Source: Proteiniclasticum sp.
GTDB taxonomy: Bacteria; Bacillota; Clostridia; Clostridiales; Clostridiaceae
DNA: 64,000 nucleotides
Assembly: GCF_003514505.1 (NCBI RefSeq)
Contig: NZ_DOPX01000024.1
Coordinates: forward strand, 1 to 64,000
Reading direction: 5' to 3'
A model generated the notes under the pieces. The model searched no databases. It was not told the origin of the DNA and saw nothing but the letters and a program-made list of their open reading frames with translations. Below are positions 7,057-15,118 of this stretch, piece by piece. The position numbers and the translations under genes are program-made. Within the stretch, counting starts at the first letter, position 1. Each line of letters starts with the position of its first letter.

Positions 7057-8755
7057 CGTACATCTCCTCCTTTTTTTCCATGGGCAGTCTTATGGTGACG
7101 GCGGTCCCATCTTGAAGACAACTCTCCACATGAAGGCCGTAGGGGGTTCCATAGGTCAACCTTATCCTCTGATGGACATTATGAAGTCCATAGCTCACAG
7201 GTGCCCGTTTGCCTTCAAAAGCTTCTTCCAGCTGGTTCACCAGTTCTTCTGTCATGCCTACGCCGTTATCCTGGACCGTTAGAAGCAGATCCTCTCCCTC
7301 CAGTTGAGCGAGGATGGAGATCTTTCCTTGGGCCAGTTTTGGTTTTATCCCATGATAGATGGCATTTTCCACCAGGGGCTGCAATAGGATTTTAGGAAGG
7401 AAAACGTCATCGAGAGACTCTTCCACCTGGATCTCATAGGTGAGAATCTCTTCGTATCTAGCTTTTTGGATATCCAGGTAGCTTCTGACATGTTTAATTT
7501 CCTCTCTAAGCGGAATCATCTCTTTTCCTTTGCTGAGGGACACCCGGAAGAAGCTGGACAGGGATAAAATGAGCTCTGAAAGATCCGATGCGCCATATTC
7601 GAGTGCCTTCCACTGTAAGGTGTCTAAGGTGTTGTAGATGAAGTGAGGATTGATCTGAGCCTGGAGAATCTCAAGCTCTCTTTTACGCTTCTCTTTCTGG
7701 GTTTCCACCACTTCATTCATAAGTCTTCTAAGATCCTTCAACATGCTGTTGAAATGATGAGATAGTTCAGCAATCTCATCATTGCCTTGGACAGAAAGCC
7801 GAGTGTTGAAATTGCCTTCCTGGACATGATCCATGGCCACAGACAGATTCGTGATTCTTCTTGTGATCTGGCTGCTGATGAAAAAGGCACCTAAGATGCC
7901 AGCGCCAAACATGGTGACAAATACTTTGGAGAGGGAAAGACTCAGCGCCGAAGCTTCTTGGTAGAGCTTCTCATTTTCTACCAGAGTGCACAGATACCAG
8001 CCTGGGCTGGAAGGAATTTCAGCATAGAAGACATGATGATTTTCATCGATGGCCTTCTGAATTACAGGGAAAGGAGAATCGGAAGGAATGGATTCTCTGA
8101 TCTTTAAAAGAATCTCCTTTGGATAGCTTTCAGCCCCCATGGTGTACATCATACCCCGGCGGTCCATGATCATGGTCTTTCCTTCGTAGATAGAAAGATT
8201 TCCTGTGATTTCTGTGAGTTTTTTAAGTGAAATAGAGGCCGCTACAAAGCCCTTTTTGCTGCCGTCTTCATCTGAAATGCCGTAGCAGAGTACTGTGATG
8301 GGGGTCCCATCTGTCTTGGAGGATACCGGTGCACTAAAAAGATACGGTTTGTCCGTGATAAGCATTTCTTTGAAGTAGCTGCGGTCTCTGACATCGATGG
8401 TCTGGTTTTCTGTAATGTATTCCAGTCCGCTGAAGTCATTGATGCCGAAGGTTCCATACTCATTTCCGTAGTAGGCATCCATATCACTGCTGAGTTTTGT
8501 AACATACTCCTTTAAAGCAGTCTCCTCCATGGCAGTGACGGTGGGGGTCCTGCTGATGGTATGAAGCTCCCGGATCCTTTGACTGAGCCATCCGGAGACC
8601 TCGCTGGCCTTGGAGGCCATGAGCTGGAGACTTAATTCATCGGTGGTTTTCCGGCTGCTCTCATAGCTTCTATAAGAGGTGAAAACCGCAGAAAGGACAA
8701 AGGTGCCTGTGAGAATAAGGGTAAAGAGCAGGGTGAATTTCCATTTGAGCTTCAT
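7049..8755 (-). CDS. Sensor histidine kinase, YesM type
   Basis: Membrane sensor kinase of the LytS/YesM class. Order: N-terminal transmembrane helix (about residues 8-28), a long extracytoplasmic dCache-like sensor with DVRDRSYFKEML and PFLFSAPVSSKTDGTP-type segments, a second helix, HAMP, the His_kinase motif QAQINPHFIYNTLDTLQWKA carrying the phosphorylated His, and a C-terminal HATPase (DNGVGMTEE, YGLHNVHQRI). I place the start at ATG 8755 because GGAGAG lies just upstream; an ATG at 8773 would add MQMERK but lies ahead of that site. dCache sensors in this family bind small molecules such as amino acids or carboxylates. The ligand is unknown. Confidence 0.9.
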   Translation of the reverse strand: MKLKWKFTLLFTLILTGTFVLSAVFTSYRSYESSRKTTDELSLQLMASKASEVSGWLSQRIRELHTISRTPTVTAMEETALKEYVTKLSSDMDAYYGNEYGTFGINDFSGLEYITENQTIDVRDRSYFKEMLITDKPYLFSAPVSSKTDGTPITVLCYGISDEDGSKKGFVAASISLKKLTEITGNLSIYEGKTMIMDRRGMMYTMGAESYPKEILLKIRESIPSDSPFPVIQKAIDENHHVFYAEIPSSPGWYLCTLVENEKLYQEASALSLSLSKVFVTMFGAGILGAFFISSQITRRITNLSVAMDHVQEGNFNTRLSVQGNDEIAELSHHFNSMLKDLRRLMNEVVETQKEKRKRELEILQAQINPHFIYNTLDTLQWKALEYGASDLSELILSLSSFFRVSLSKGKEMIPLREEIKHVRSYLDIQKARYEEILTYEIQVEESLDDVFLPKILLQPLVENAIYHGIKPKLAQGKISILAQLEGEDLLLTVQDNGVGMTEELVNQLEEAFEGKRAPVSYGLHNVHQRIRLTYGTPYGLHVESCLQDGTAVTIRLPMEKKEEMYDV

Positions 8756-8870
8756 TTTTCTCTCCATTTGCATAAAAGTATAAATTCCTGACGGGGAAGT
8801 GCAAAGACTGCACGAAAGAATTGTACTACACTGTTAAGGAAATAACAAATATTGATATTTGGAGGGTATT

Positions 8871-10628
8871 ATGAAAAAAATTATGGCGATGCTCTTACTG
8901 CTTTCGTTGTCACTGACTTCTGCAGCCTGTGGGAATGGGTCAAAGAGCAGTATTCCAGATGGTACTTTCGAAGGAACAGGCAATGGAAGAGGGGGAGAAA
9001 TCAAAGTCTCTCTTACCATGAAAGATCAGAAGGTTTCAGATATAGAGGTCCTGGAAAATCAGGAATCTGAAGGGCTTTCTGAAGCCATGAACATACTGAA
9101 AGAGGAAATCATAGCAACAAACAATCTGGATGTGGATATTGTCTCTGGAGCAACACTAACTTCTGTGGGTTTCCGACTGGCAGTTCAGGATGCCTTCAGT
9201 AAAACTGGAGCGGAGAAGTCTCTTCTGGTGAAGAAGGAAAAGCCAGCCCCAGAAAAAAGAGAAGAAAAGTATGATGCGGATGTCATCGTCATTGGTGCAG
9301 GGGGCGCAGGACTTACTGCTGCCATCACTGCGGCGGAGAATGGTATGAATGTCATCGTTCTGGAAAAAATGCCCATGGCGGGAGGCAATACCCTCATCTC
9401 CGGAGGAGAGTATGCAGCGCCAGAGAACTGGGTACAGGAAAAGGAAGCTTTAGAAGACAGTGCGGATCTTTTCTATGGGGATATCATGAAGGGCGGAGAT
9501 GAGGAAAGCGATCCTGCTCTTGCCCGAATCCTTGCAGATAAAGCTTTGGATGGAGCCAAGTGGCTTCGGGATGAAGTGGGTATGATCTTTGAAGACTATA
9601 TGCTGTTCTTCGGTGGCCATTCTGTGGAAAGAAGCTTGGTGCCAAAGAATGCCACAGGGTATGAGATGATTCACAAGCTTACAGAAAAGCTGAAAGAGAC
9701 TGGATCCCCTCTGCATCTTGAAACAAAGGCTACAGAGCTCATCATGGATGAGAATGGCCGTGTGACAGGAGTGAAAGCGGAGTATCATGGACAGGTCATT
9801 GAATACACAGCAAAGAAAGGTGTCATCATGGCATCTGGCGGCTTTGGATACAACAAAGAAATGCGTGCCAAGTACAATGAAGAGATGGGAGAAGGATACC
9901 TCTCCACAAATTCTGTGGGCAGCATGGGAGATGGCCTGGTCATGGCAGAAAAGATAGGAGCATCCCTGGTGGATATGAGCTTCATCCAGGCCTATCCAAC
10001 CTGCGATACACAGTCTGGTGCTCTACTATACGTGGGTGATGTGAGAATGGAAGGCCGTTCTATTCTGGTAAACAAGGAAGGAAAGCGTTTTGTGGAGGAG
10101 CTGGAAAGAAGAGATGTAATCTCTAAAGCAGTGCTTCAGCAGACCGGCGGTGTTTCCTACATGTTCTGGGATGCTTCTGCCATGGAGGACTCCGGAATGG
10201 ATGTGAAGCATGCGGCGGAGTACAATGGTCTCATCGCAAGAAAACAGCTGGTGAAAGCAGATACCTTAGAAGAAGCGGCGGCTTTCTTCGAGATTGATGC
10301 AGAAGAGCTGAAGAAGACTGTGGAGAACTACAACCAGTATGCAAAGGATGGAAAGGACCTGGAGTTCAACAAAAGAGGGAAACTGGTGCCTTTCGGAGAA
10401 GGTCCTTACTACATCATGGTGTCCAAGCCAGCCATCCACCATACCATGGGCGGAATCAAGATCAATACAGAAGCTCAGGTGGTAAGCACGGAAGGGAAAG
10501 TGATTGAAGGTCTTTTTGCAGCGGGTGAAGTTGTGGGAGACATTCATGGCACCAACAGACTGGGCAGCAATGCCATTGCAGATATCACCGTATTTGGCAG
10601 AATTGCCGGTGAGTCTGTCTCAAAATAA
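8871..10628 (+). CDS. Secreted flavin-based reductase lipoprotein (FMN-bind + FAD fumarate-reductase-like)
   Basis: A 585-residue protein with a lipoprotein signal (lipobox SAAC, Cys20), an FMN-binding domain (about 30-105) ending in DIVSGATLTS, and a FAD-dependent fumarate/urocanate-reductase-like domain starting with VIVIGAGGAGLTAA (about 138-150) and containing HHTMGGI near the C-terminus. DxxSGAT is the site where ApbE-type transferases attach FMN covalently to Thr (here Thr95). Such proteins reduce extracytoplasmic acceptors (fumarate, urocanate, acrylates and others) with electrons from the membrane. The acceptor is not identifiable. Start ATG 8871 follows GGAGGG at 8861. No apbE or electron-supply gene is in the window. 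The divergent two-component system may sense its substrate. Confidence 0.88.
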   Translation: MKKIMAMLLLLSLSLTSAACGNGSKSSIPDGTFEGTGNGRGGEIKVSLTMKDQKVSDIEVLENQESEGLSEAMNILKEEIIATNNLDVDIVSGATLTSVGFRLAVQDAFSKTGAEKSLLVKKEKPAPEKREEKYDADVIVIGAGGAGLTAAITAAENGMNVIVLEKMPMAGGNTLISGGEYAAPENWVQEKEALEDSADLFYGDIMKGGDEESDPALARILADKALDGAKWLRDEVGMIFEDYMLFFGGHSVERSLVPKNATGYEMIHKLTEKLKETGSPLHLETKATELIMDENGRVTGVKAEYHGQVIEYTAKKGVIMASGGFGYNKEMRAKYNEEMGEGYLSTNSVGSMGDGLVMAEKIGASLVDMSFIQAYPTCDTQSGALLYVGDVRMEGRSILVNKEGKRFVEELERRDVISKAVLQQTGGVSYMFWDASAMEDSGMDVKHAAEYNGLIARKQLVKADTLEEAAAFFEIDAEELKKTVENYNQYAKDGKDLEFNKRGKLVPFGEGPYYIMVSKPAIHHTMGGIKINTEAQVVSTEGKVIEGLFAAGEVVGDIHGTNRLGSNAIADITVFGRIAGESVSK

Positions 10629-10673
10629 ATAAAGCCCCTATCCCTCAAGAAGCAGTGCTTCCTGAGATTTAAA

Positions 10674-10714
10674 AAGCAGCACGTCCATTATGTTTGGCGT
10701 ACTGCTTCTTTTTT
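10674..10714 (+). terminator. Terminator after the flavin reductase
   Basis: AAGCAGCACG (10674-10683) pairs with CGTACTGCTT (10698-10707) with one mismatch, followed by CTTTTTT. A second, tighter hairpin (10643-10665) precedes it. Confidence 0.75.
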
Positions 10715-10724
10715 AAAGAAATCC

Positions 10725-11240
10725 TCAGGATTCTATTAAGGCGGGGTGGGTATTTTTAACATGAAGACATCTGGGGCCCTGATATCCCTCTGAAAGATCT
10801 AGAAATGAGAGGTGGGAAAGGTTCAGGCAATCCAGTGTCACTTCAATGCGCTGGGGCGGATCTACTTCGTCCAGCCAGAGACTGAAGATTTCCAAGTTCT
10901 CTGCTGATGTCAGATGCTTTTTGATGTAGCCAAGAAGTGTTTCGGCCCTTTCTTTACTGTAGCGCCACTGTAGCTCCACCACATAGGAGTTCTCAGTAAG
11001 TCTGGCAGAGACTTCTGGAAAGCTTATCTCCTCAGGATGCAGTTCCAGGTCTTCCAGATGTTCTTCTGTATCACAAAGAAGAAAGATTTTTTCCTCCGGG
11101 TCCATATCCGGGTTTTCCAGCATGAAGGCTGGAATGTCCATGTTTCTTTCCAAAGCCTCCCGGATGGAGAGGCGTTCCAGGAAAGGGTTTTCAAGTTTTT
11201 CAAAGGGGTGGTCACTGGCTAAAAACTGGTAACTGCTCAT
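10725..11240 (-). CDS. Conserved hypothetical protein, acidic
   Basis: A 171-residue soluble, acidic protein that I do not recognise. It has no signal peptide, membrane segment or cysteine motif. The N-terminal half reads MSSYQFLASDHPFEKLENPF and then several Glu/Asp-rich stretches; the C-terminal half has a beta-rich look (SYVVELQWRY, IEVTLDCLNL). The ATG at 11240 follows AGGAGA by six bases. It lies 10 nt behind the DUF952 gene and is the last gene of a three-gene run with the M20 amidohydrolase. Function unknown. Confidence 0.75.
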   Translation of the reverse strand: MSSYQFLASDHPFEKLENPFLERLSIREALERNMDIPAFMLENPDMDPEEKIFLLCDTEEHLEDLELHPEEISFPEVSARLTENSYVVELQWRYSKERAETLLGYIKKHLTSAENLEIFSLWLDEVDPPQRIEVTLDCLNLSHLSFLDLSEGYQGPRCLHVKNTHPALIES

Positions 11241-11250
11241 TGTTTATCTC

Positions 11251-11604
11251 CTACTTATTCTCATAGTCTATCAGTTCGGGATTTTTGATGAAGTTTCCTT
11301 TCTCATCCTTCAAAAATGGAAGTACAGCGGTCACAGAGGAGAGGTTCAATGGGCCATAGATGTGGGGATAGGCTCTGCCTAGTTTTTCAGGGTCTTCCCA
11401 GCGGACCTCTGCGTCAATCTTCTCCTCCTCCAACAGAAGGAGAAGAAGTTCTTCTTTGATCTCTTTAAAGTTTGGGGCCACCCGGTGGAAGTACTCTATG
11501 GGGGAGCAGTGGATGAACCCTTCTGCAGACAAGCTTTCCGAAGAATAGTAAGCGCTGTTTTTCACTCTTTCCCAGGTCTCTTTTTTCAGGCAATGAAGAA
11601 TCAT
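11251..11604 (-). CDS. DUF952 family protein
   Basis: A 117-residue protein with the DUF952 hallmarks: an opening ILHCLKKETWE, the SEGFIHCSP segment (here AEGFIHCSPIEY), and YPHIYGPLNLSSV followed by PF near the C-terminus. The family has a small alpha/beta fold and no established activity. Its start ATG overlaps the stop of the upstream M20 gene by 4 nt (ATGA), so it is translationally coupled to it. Nothing in the sequence reveals a substrate. Confidence 0.85.
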   Translation of the reverse strand: MILHCLKKETWERVKNSAYYSSESLSAEGFIHCSPIEYFHRVAPNFKEIKEELLLLLLEEEKIDAEVRWEDPEKLGRAYPHIYGPLNLSSVTAVLPFLKDEKGNFIKNPELIDYENK

Positions 11605-12797
11605 AAAGAATTTTCCCCCTTCTTTGCTTCCTTCTTCAGGAAGCTTACTGCATATTCCGCATAGAGGGCGCTGCCATGGAGAAGAACGTCTTCGTCCAGA
11701 TCGAAATGGTCATTATGATGGGCGAAATCTGTTCCTTTTTCATGGTTTCCGGAGCCAATGAAGACAAAACAGCCGGGTTTATGATCCAGATAGAAGGCGA
11801 AGTCTTCCCCACCAGTGGTTTTTTCCTGAAGAACAATATTCTCTTCTCCCAGAATCCTTGAAGCGGCTTCATAAGCCAGGGCGGAGGAGGCTTCATCATT
11901 CACCACAGGTGGAAGATTATAGGTATATATCATTTCGGCAGTGGCGCCATAGAGCGCTGCGGTGCTTTCCATGACACGTCTCATGCTGGACTCAATGGTC
12001 TTTCCGATGTCTTTACTGAAATAACGTATGGTTCCTTCAAGTACAGCTTCGCCAGAGATGATGTTAAAGGCTGTGCCACTGTGGATGGAGCCTACAGAAA
12101 CCACCAGGGGTTCCATGGGACTGTATTCACGGCTCACGATGGTCTGGAAATTCATCACCATGGCAGAAGCCACCACCACTGCATCTACAGTCTGGTGGGG
12201 CATGGAACCATGACCAGAAAGCCCTTTGATTCTAATTAGGAAGCGGTCTGTGGCCGCCATGCGCTGCCCGGGCTCCAGGGAGATCTTTCCTGTGGGGAGG
12301 TAGGACCAAAGATGTGCGCCAAAGATGTTGTCTGTTTCCTCATACCAGGTGCCTGTGTTTATGAGGATTTTTGCGCCATGGCCCGTTTCTTCGGCAGGCT
12401 GGAACACAAGGTGCACCGTTCCAGGGAGCTCTTCCATCTGATCTTTTAGAATCCTGGCAGCTCCGAGAAGAATAGCCGTATGACCATCATGTCCGCAGGC
12501 ATGCATTTTTCCATCCACCTGTGATTTATAGGAAACCTCATTTTTTTCCAGGATGTTCAAGGCATCCATATCACTTCGCAAGGCCACTGTTTTTCCGGGT
12601 TTCTTTCCTTTGATGGTTGCCACAAGTCCAGTAGGTTCTCCCTTGATATAAGGGATGCCCATGGCATCCAGTTCGCTCATCAGATAAGCAGTGGTTAGAA
12701 CTTCCTCCAGGGATGTTTCCGGATGGGCATGCAGGTGGCGCCTGGCGCTGATGACATAGTCCCGGTGTTTTTCAATGGATGGGGATAGCTTTCTCAT
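11601..12797 (-). CDS. M20D-family amidohydrolase (N-acyl-amino-acid/hippurate hydrolase type)
   Basis: A 398-residue zinc-dependent hydrolase that removes acyl groups from N-acylated amino acids or similar amides. The M20D signature is complete: LRSDMDALNI, MHACGHDGHTA with the metal Cys-Gly-His, PAEETGHGAK with the catalytic Glu pair, a lid/dimerisation insert (GLSGHGSMPH), and GGEDFAFY near the C-terminus. A strong GGAGG precedes the ATG. It heads a run with a DUF952 gene and an unknown gene. The precise substrate (hippurate, indole-acetyl amino acid, N-acetyl-diaminopimelate and so on) cannot be called. Confidence 0.9.
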   Translation of the reverse strand: MRKLSPSIEKHRDYVISARRHLHAHPETSLEEVLTTAYLMSELDAMGIPYIKGEPTGLVATIKGKKPGKTVALRSDMDALNILEKNEVSYKSQVDGKMHACGHDGHTAILLGAARILKDQMEELPGTVHLVFQPAEETGHGAKILINTGTWYEETDNIFGAHLWSYLPTGKISLEPGQRMAATDRFLIRIKGLSGHGSMPHQTVDAVVVASAMVMNFQTIVSREYSPMEPLVVSVGSIHSGTAFNIISGEAVLEGTIRYFSKDIGKTIESSMRRVMESTAALYGATAEMIYTYNLPPVVNDEASSALAYEAASRILGEENIVLQEKTTGGEDFAFYLDHKPGCFVFIGSGNHEKGTDFAHHNDHFDLDEDVLLHGSALYAEYAVSFLKKEAKKGENSL

Positions 12798-12949
12798 ATA
12801 TTCCTCCTTGGCGTCTGTTTTCTGATAATTCTATCTGAAAGAAGCGGCCTCTGTCAATGAATTGAGGTTCAGATTCTAGTGCGGTGCGTACACATTTGTG
12901 AACAAGGAAAGGAAAGGTTGAAATTATGGTGAACAATAAGATAGGAAGG

Positions 12950-12978
12950 TTGAAATATATACCCCCCAGTGGTATATT
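12950..12978 (+). promoter_or_regulatory. Promoter with CsoR/CstR-like operator in the spacer
   Basis: TTGAAA (12950-12955), a 17-nt spacer and TATATT (12973-12978). The arms ATATACC (12957-12963) and GGTATAT (12971-12977) are perfect inverted repeats separated by CCCCAGT. The ATACCCC...GGTAT shape is typical of operators of the CsoR/RcnR/CstR family (copper, nickel, formaldehyde or persulfide sensors), and the position between -35 and -10 suits repression. No such regulator gene is in the window. Confidence 0.5.
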
Positions 12979-13014
12979 GGTCATAATAGAATCGAATCAT
13001 ATGGAGGTAATAAA

Positions 13015-13401
13015 ATGAGCATGACTTTTGAGAAGAGAACAGATAAGACATTTGAATATGCCCATGAGGAGCTGAAGAAGAATCTCATGGAGCGGGGCTT
13101 TGGTGTCCTGTGGGAGATGAACTTCAAAGATAAGCTGACAGAAAAAGGATTGGAGTTTCATAAGAATTTCCAGGTGATGGAAGTATGTAACCCTCCCAAA
13201 GCTAAAATTGTGCTGGATGCCCATCTGGAAGCAGGCTATATGCTCCCCTGCAAGATGGTGGTATTTGAGAAGGAAGATGGGGTGCACATCGGTATGATGA
13301 AACCTACAAAACTTGCAGACATCATGGAGGGTATTGATCTTGGCAATGTGGCTCTGGAAGTGGAGAATATCCTGAAAGATGCCATCGAGAAAACTGTGTA
13401 A
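13015..13401 (+). CDS. DUF302 domain protein
   Basis: A 128-residue soluble protein of the DUF302 family: FEYAHEELKKNLMERGFGVLWEMNFKDKL, then FQVMEVCNPPKAKIVLDAHLEAGYMLPCKMVVFEKEDGVHIGMMKP. The family has no defined activity but is repeatedly found beside sulfur-relay, persulfide and metal-stress genes. Two conserved cysteines (in VCNPP and LPCKM) fit a thiol or metal role. ATG follows GGAGG by about seven bases. It has its own promoter with a CsoR/CstR-like operator, and is flanked downstream by thiol-redox and Fe-S genes on the other strand. A sulfide or metal stress role is inference. Confidence 0.85.
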   Translation: MSMTFEKRTDKTFEYAHEELKKNLMERGFGVLWEMNFKDKLTEKGLEFHKNFQVMEVCNPPKAKIVLDAHLEAGYMLPCKMVVFEKEDGVHIGMMKPTKLADIMEGIDLGNVALEVENILKDAIEKTV

Positions 13402-13408
13402 AAAGAAA

Positions 13409-13453
13409 GAAGAAGCCGTTTCCTTTCCAGTTGCTGGAGGAAGCGGCTTCTTC
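13409..13453. terminator. Bidirectional terminator between DUF302 and NapH-like genes
   Basis: GAAGAAGCCG (13409-13418) and following TTTCCT pair with AGGAAGCGGCTTCTTC (13438-13453) with one mismatch. It serves both convergent genes. Confidence 0.8.
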
Positions 13454-14091
13454 TATGATACCAGTTGAGAATCGGGAGTCTCTTTCATGGTTTCTTTAAG
13501 CAGTTCTTTTTGCTGGGGAGATTTTTTCCCCTTCTGATCCATGATGTACAAATCCGAGATGGTATGGATGGGACAGATGGTACACCAAGTTCTGGGTTTG
13601 TAGGTGTAGGACAGAATCAGTCCGATGACGGTTGTAGTGGTCATCATGGAAAAGATTCTGAAGGAAAAATGGGTAAACCAAACGGGAAATCCACTCAGTG
13701 TGAAGAGCTGAGGCAGAGATACCGGGATGGGAATGATCAGAAGGAATCTTGGAATCAGCATGGGAGACATATGCCCTCTGGCCACCTGAATGGTGGACAG
13801 GGCAGCGATGCTGAGGCTCACAAAGAAATAAGCAAGGACATAATACTTCAGCTTCCCTTTGATAAAGGAAAGGGGAATGTTCTTGCCCTTCTTTGCCCGC
13901 TTTTTTCCAAGGGTCATATAGAGACTGGCTCTGGGGCAGTAGCTCTGGCACCAGGTTTTCTTCTTGTCCTTTAGAAGCAGATAGACGGGGAGAGCCATGC
14001 AAATAAGGCCCAGCACCGCCAGATGAATATTCATGAAGGACAGTGCAAAAAAACTTAGGGTTCCAAGATAAAGATATTTGTGATTCTTCAA
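13453..14091 (-). CDS. NapH/CcoG-like Fe-S membrane protein
   Basis: A 212-residue membrane protein with about four to five hydrophobic helices and two cysteine motifs of the NapH/NosR/CcoG class: WCQSYCPRASL near residue 47 and WCTICPIHTISD near 170. Each has a CxxxC or CxxC pair followed by Pro, fewer than in canonical 8-Cys ferredoxin domains, so cluster binding would need all four cysteines together or a partner. Such proteins pass electrons between quinol and periplasmic or cytoplasmic partners. Start is TTG at 14091 after GAGGA. It is in a run with DUF6132, a thioredoxin-fold protein and a thioredoxin reductase. Electron partner unknown. Confidence 0.75.
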   Translation of the reverse strand: MKNHKYLYLGTLSFFALSFMNIHLAVLGLICMALPVYLLLKDKKKTWCQSYCPRASLYMTLGKKRAKKGKNIPLSFIKGKLKYYVLAYFFVSLSIAALSTIQVARGHMSPMLIPRFLLIIPIPVSLPQLFTLSGFPVWFTHFSFRIFSMMTTTTVIGLILSYTYKPRTWCTICPIHTISDLYIMDQKGKKSPQQKELLKETMKETPDSQLVS

Positions 14092-14132
14092 GATGAGTTC
14101 CTCTTTCTTTTCTTCTTTTGTGTATTTTTCTG

Positions 14133-14336
14133 CTAAAATGCGGATCCTAGGAGGGTACCCACCACGGATCCATAAAGTATGGAACGGATGGGATTTGAGG
14201 AGATGGGACAGGTTCCGTCACATCCGATGAAGTAGTAGTAAAGATAGCCTGCAAGGCCTCCTAGAACAATACCTAAGGCAATTTTCATGGCTCTTTTTTT
14301 CCTCCGATCCTTTGGGGTCATCTGTTTCTTTTCCAT
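14133..14336 (-). CDS. DUF6132-type small membrane protein
   Basis: A 67-residue protein: a charged start (MEKKQMTPKDRRKKR), a glycine-rich helix (ALGIVLGGLAGYLYYYFIG), the motif CDGTCPISSNPIRSILYG, and a second helix. This CxGxCPISSNP pattern is what I know from the DUF6132 family, often seen near rhodanese/persulfide and DUF302-like genes. The two cysteines could be redox-active on the outer face. AAGGAG precedes the ATG. It sits immediately upstream of the NapH-like gene and is probably co-transcribed with it. Confidence 0.7.
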   Translation of the reverse strand: MEKKQMTPKDRRKKRAMKIALGIVLGGLAGYLYYYFIGCDGTCPISSNPIRSILYGSVVGTLLGSAF

Positions 14337-14362
14337 AAGGTTCTCCTTTTTTAGAAAGAAGA

Positions 14363-14388
14363 AAAGGATGGCGGTACTGTCATCCTTT
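14363..14388 (-). terminator. Terminator of the thioredoxin-fold gene
   Basis: AAAGGATG (14363-14370) pairs with CATCCTTT (14381-14388). Read on the minus strand it is followed by a pyrimidine-rich TTCTTCTTTCT tail. Confidence 0.6.
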
Positions 14389-14425
14389 CATTCTCTATAG
14401 GGGAATGTGGGTTACAACAATCAAA

Positions 14426-15070
14426 CTAAGATACTTTCTCCATGGTGTTCAGGAATTCCTGAATAGGCTGGTTTCCGAGAAGATCATACTGGTCATTGAT
14501 GACGATCTTCGGTACACCGGACACATTGTGCTTCATGGACAGTTCACCAAAGGTTTCTGCTTCGATCATTTCTGCCTGAATCATGGGATTCATAAGAGCC
14601 ATCTTATGAGCCTTCTGCACTGCACCTGGGCAATGTGGGCAGGAGAGGGTGATGAAGACTTTGATGTTGATGGGCTTGTCAATCTTCATGATTCTCTCTT
14701 CCAGTTCTTTTGGTAGCTCACTTTCATTTCCAGAGACTTCCAGGAGTGCTGGAATAAAGGAGTTGATTTCGTGTCCTGCTGGGATTCCGTTGAACTTGAT
14801 GCCTCTGTAGTTCTTGTTGCTGTCTAATAGGACGATGGATGGGACCATTTCTACACCATATTTCTCTGCAAGTTCTGTGTCTTTGTCCAGATCGTATCGC
14901 TCCAGATGGATTTTATCGCTGAGCTCTTCCACTTCCTGCATATAGGATAGGGTCTCTTCACAGGTGGCGCATTCTCCTTCTTTGGTGAAGAGAGCGATGG
15001 TCACATCTCCTTTAAGGTCTCCAAAAATTTCTCTCAGCTGGTCCTGGATTTCTTCATTGAACATTTTCAT
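14426..15070 (-). CDS. Two-thioredoxin-fold disulfide oxidoreductase (PDO/glutaredoxin-like)
   Basis: A 214-residue protein made of two thioredoxin-fold halves, as in archaeal/clostridial protein disulfide oxidoreductases and the AhpF N-terminus. Half one carries CATC (ECATCEETLSYM, about residues 35-40), half two CPHC (SCPHCPGAVQKAHKMA, about 135-140) followed by the cis-Pro segment SGVPKIVIND. It is expected to take electrons from the thioredoxin-reductase-like flavoprotein encoded just upstream (15119-16105) and reduce a peroxidase or other disulfides. ATG follows GGAGG. The pair is a familiar anaerobe redox couple; the final acceptor is not shown here. Confidence 0.88.
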   Translation of the reverse strand: MKMFNEEIQDQLREIFGDLKGDVTIALFTKEGECATCEETLSYMQEVEELSDKIHLERYDLDKDTELAEKYGVEMVPSIVLLDSNKNYRGIKFNGIPAGHEINSFIPALLEVSGNESELPKELEERIMKIDKPINIKVFITLSCPHCPGAVQKAHKMALMNPMIQAEMIEAETFGELSMKHNVSGVPKIVINDQYDLLGNQPIQEFLNTMEKVS

Positions 15071-15118
15071 TAGTATTTTCCTCCATTATATCTTACTTAT
15101 TTGGTTGCTTTCGTATTT

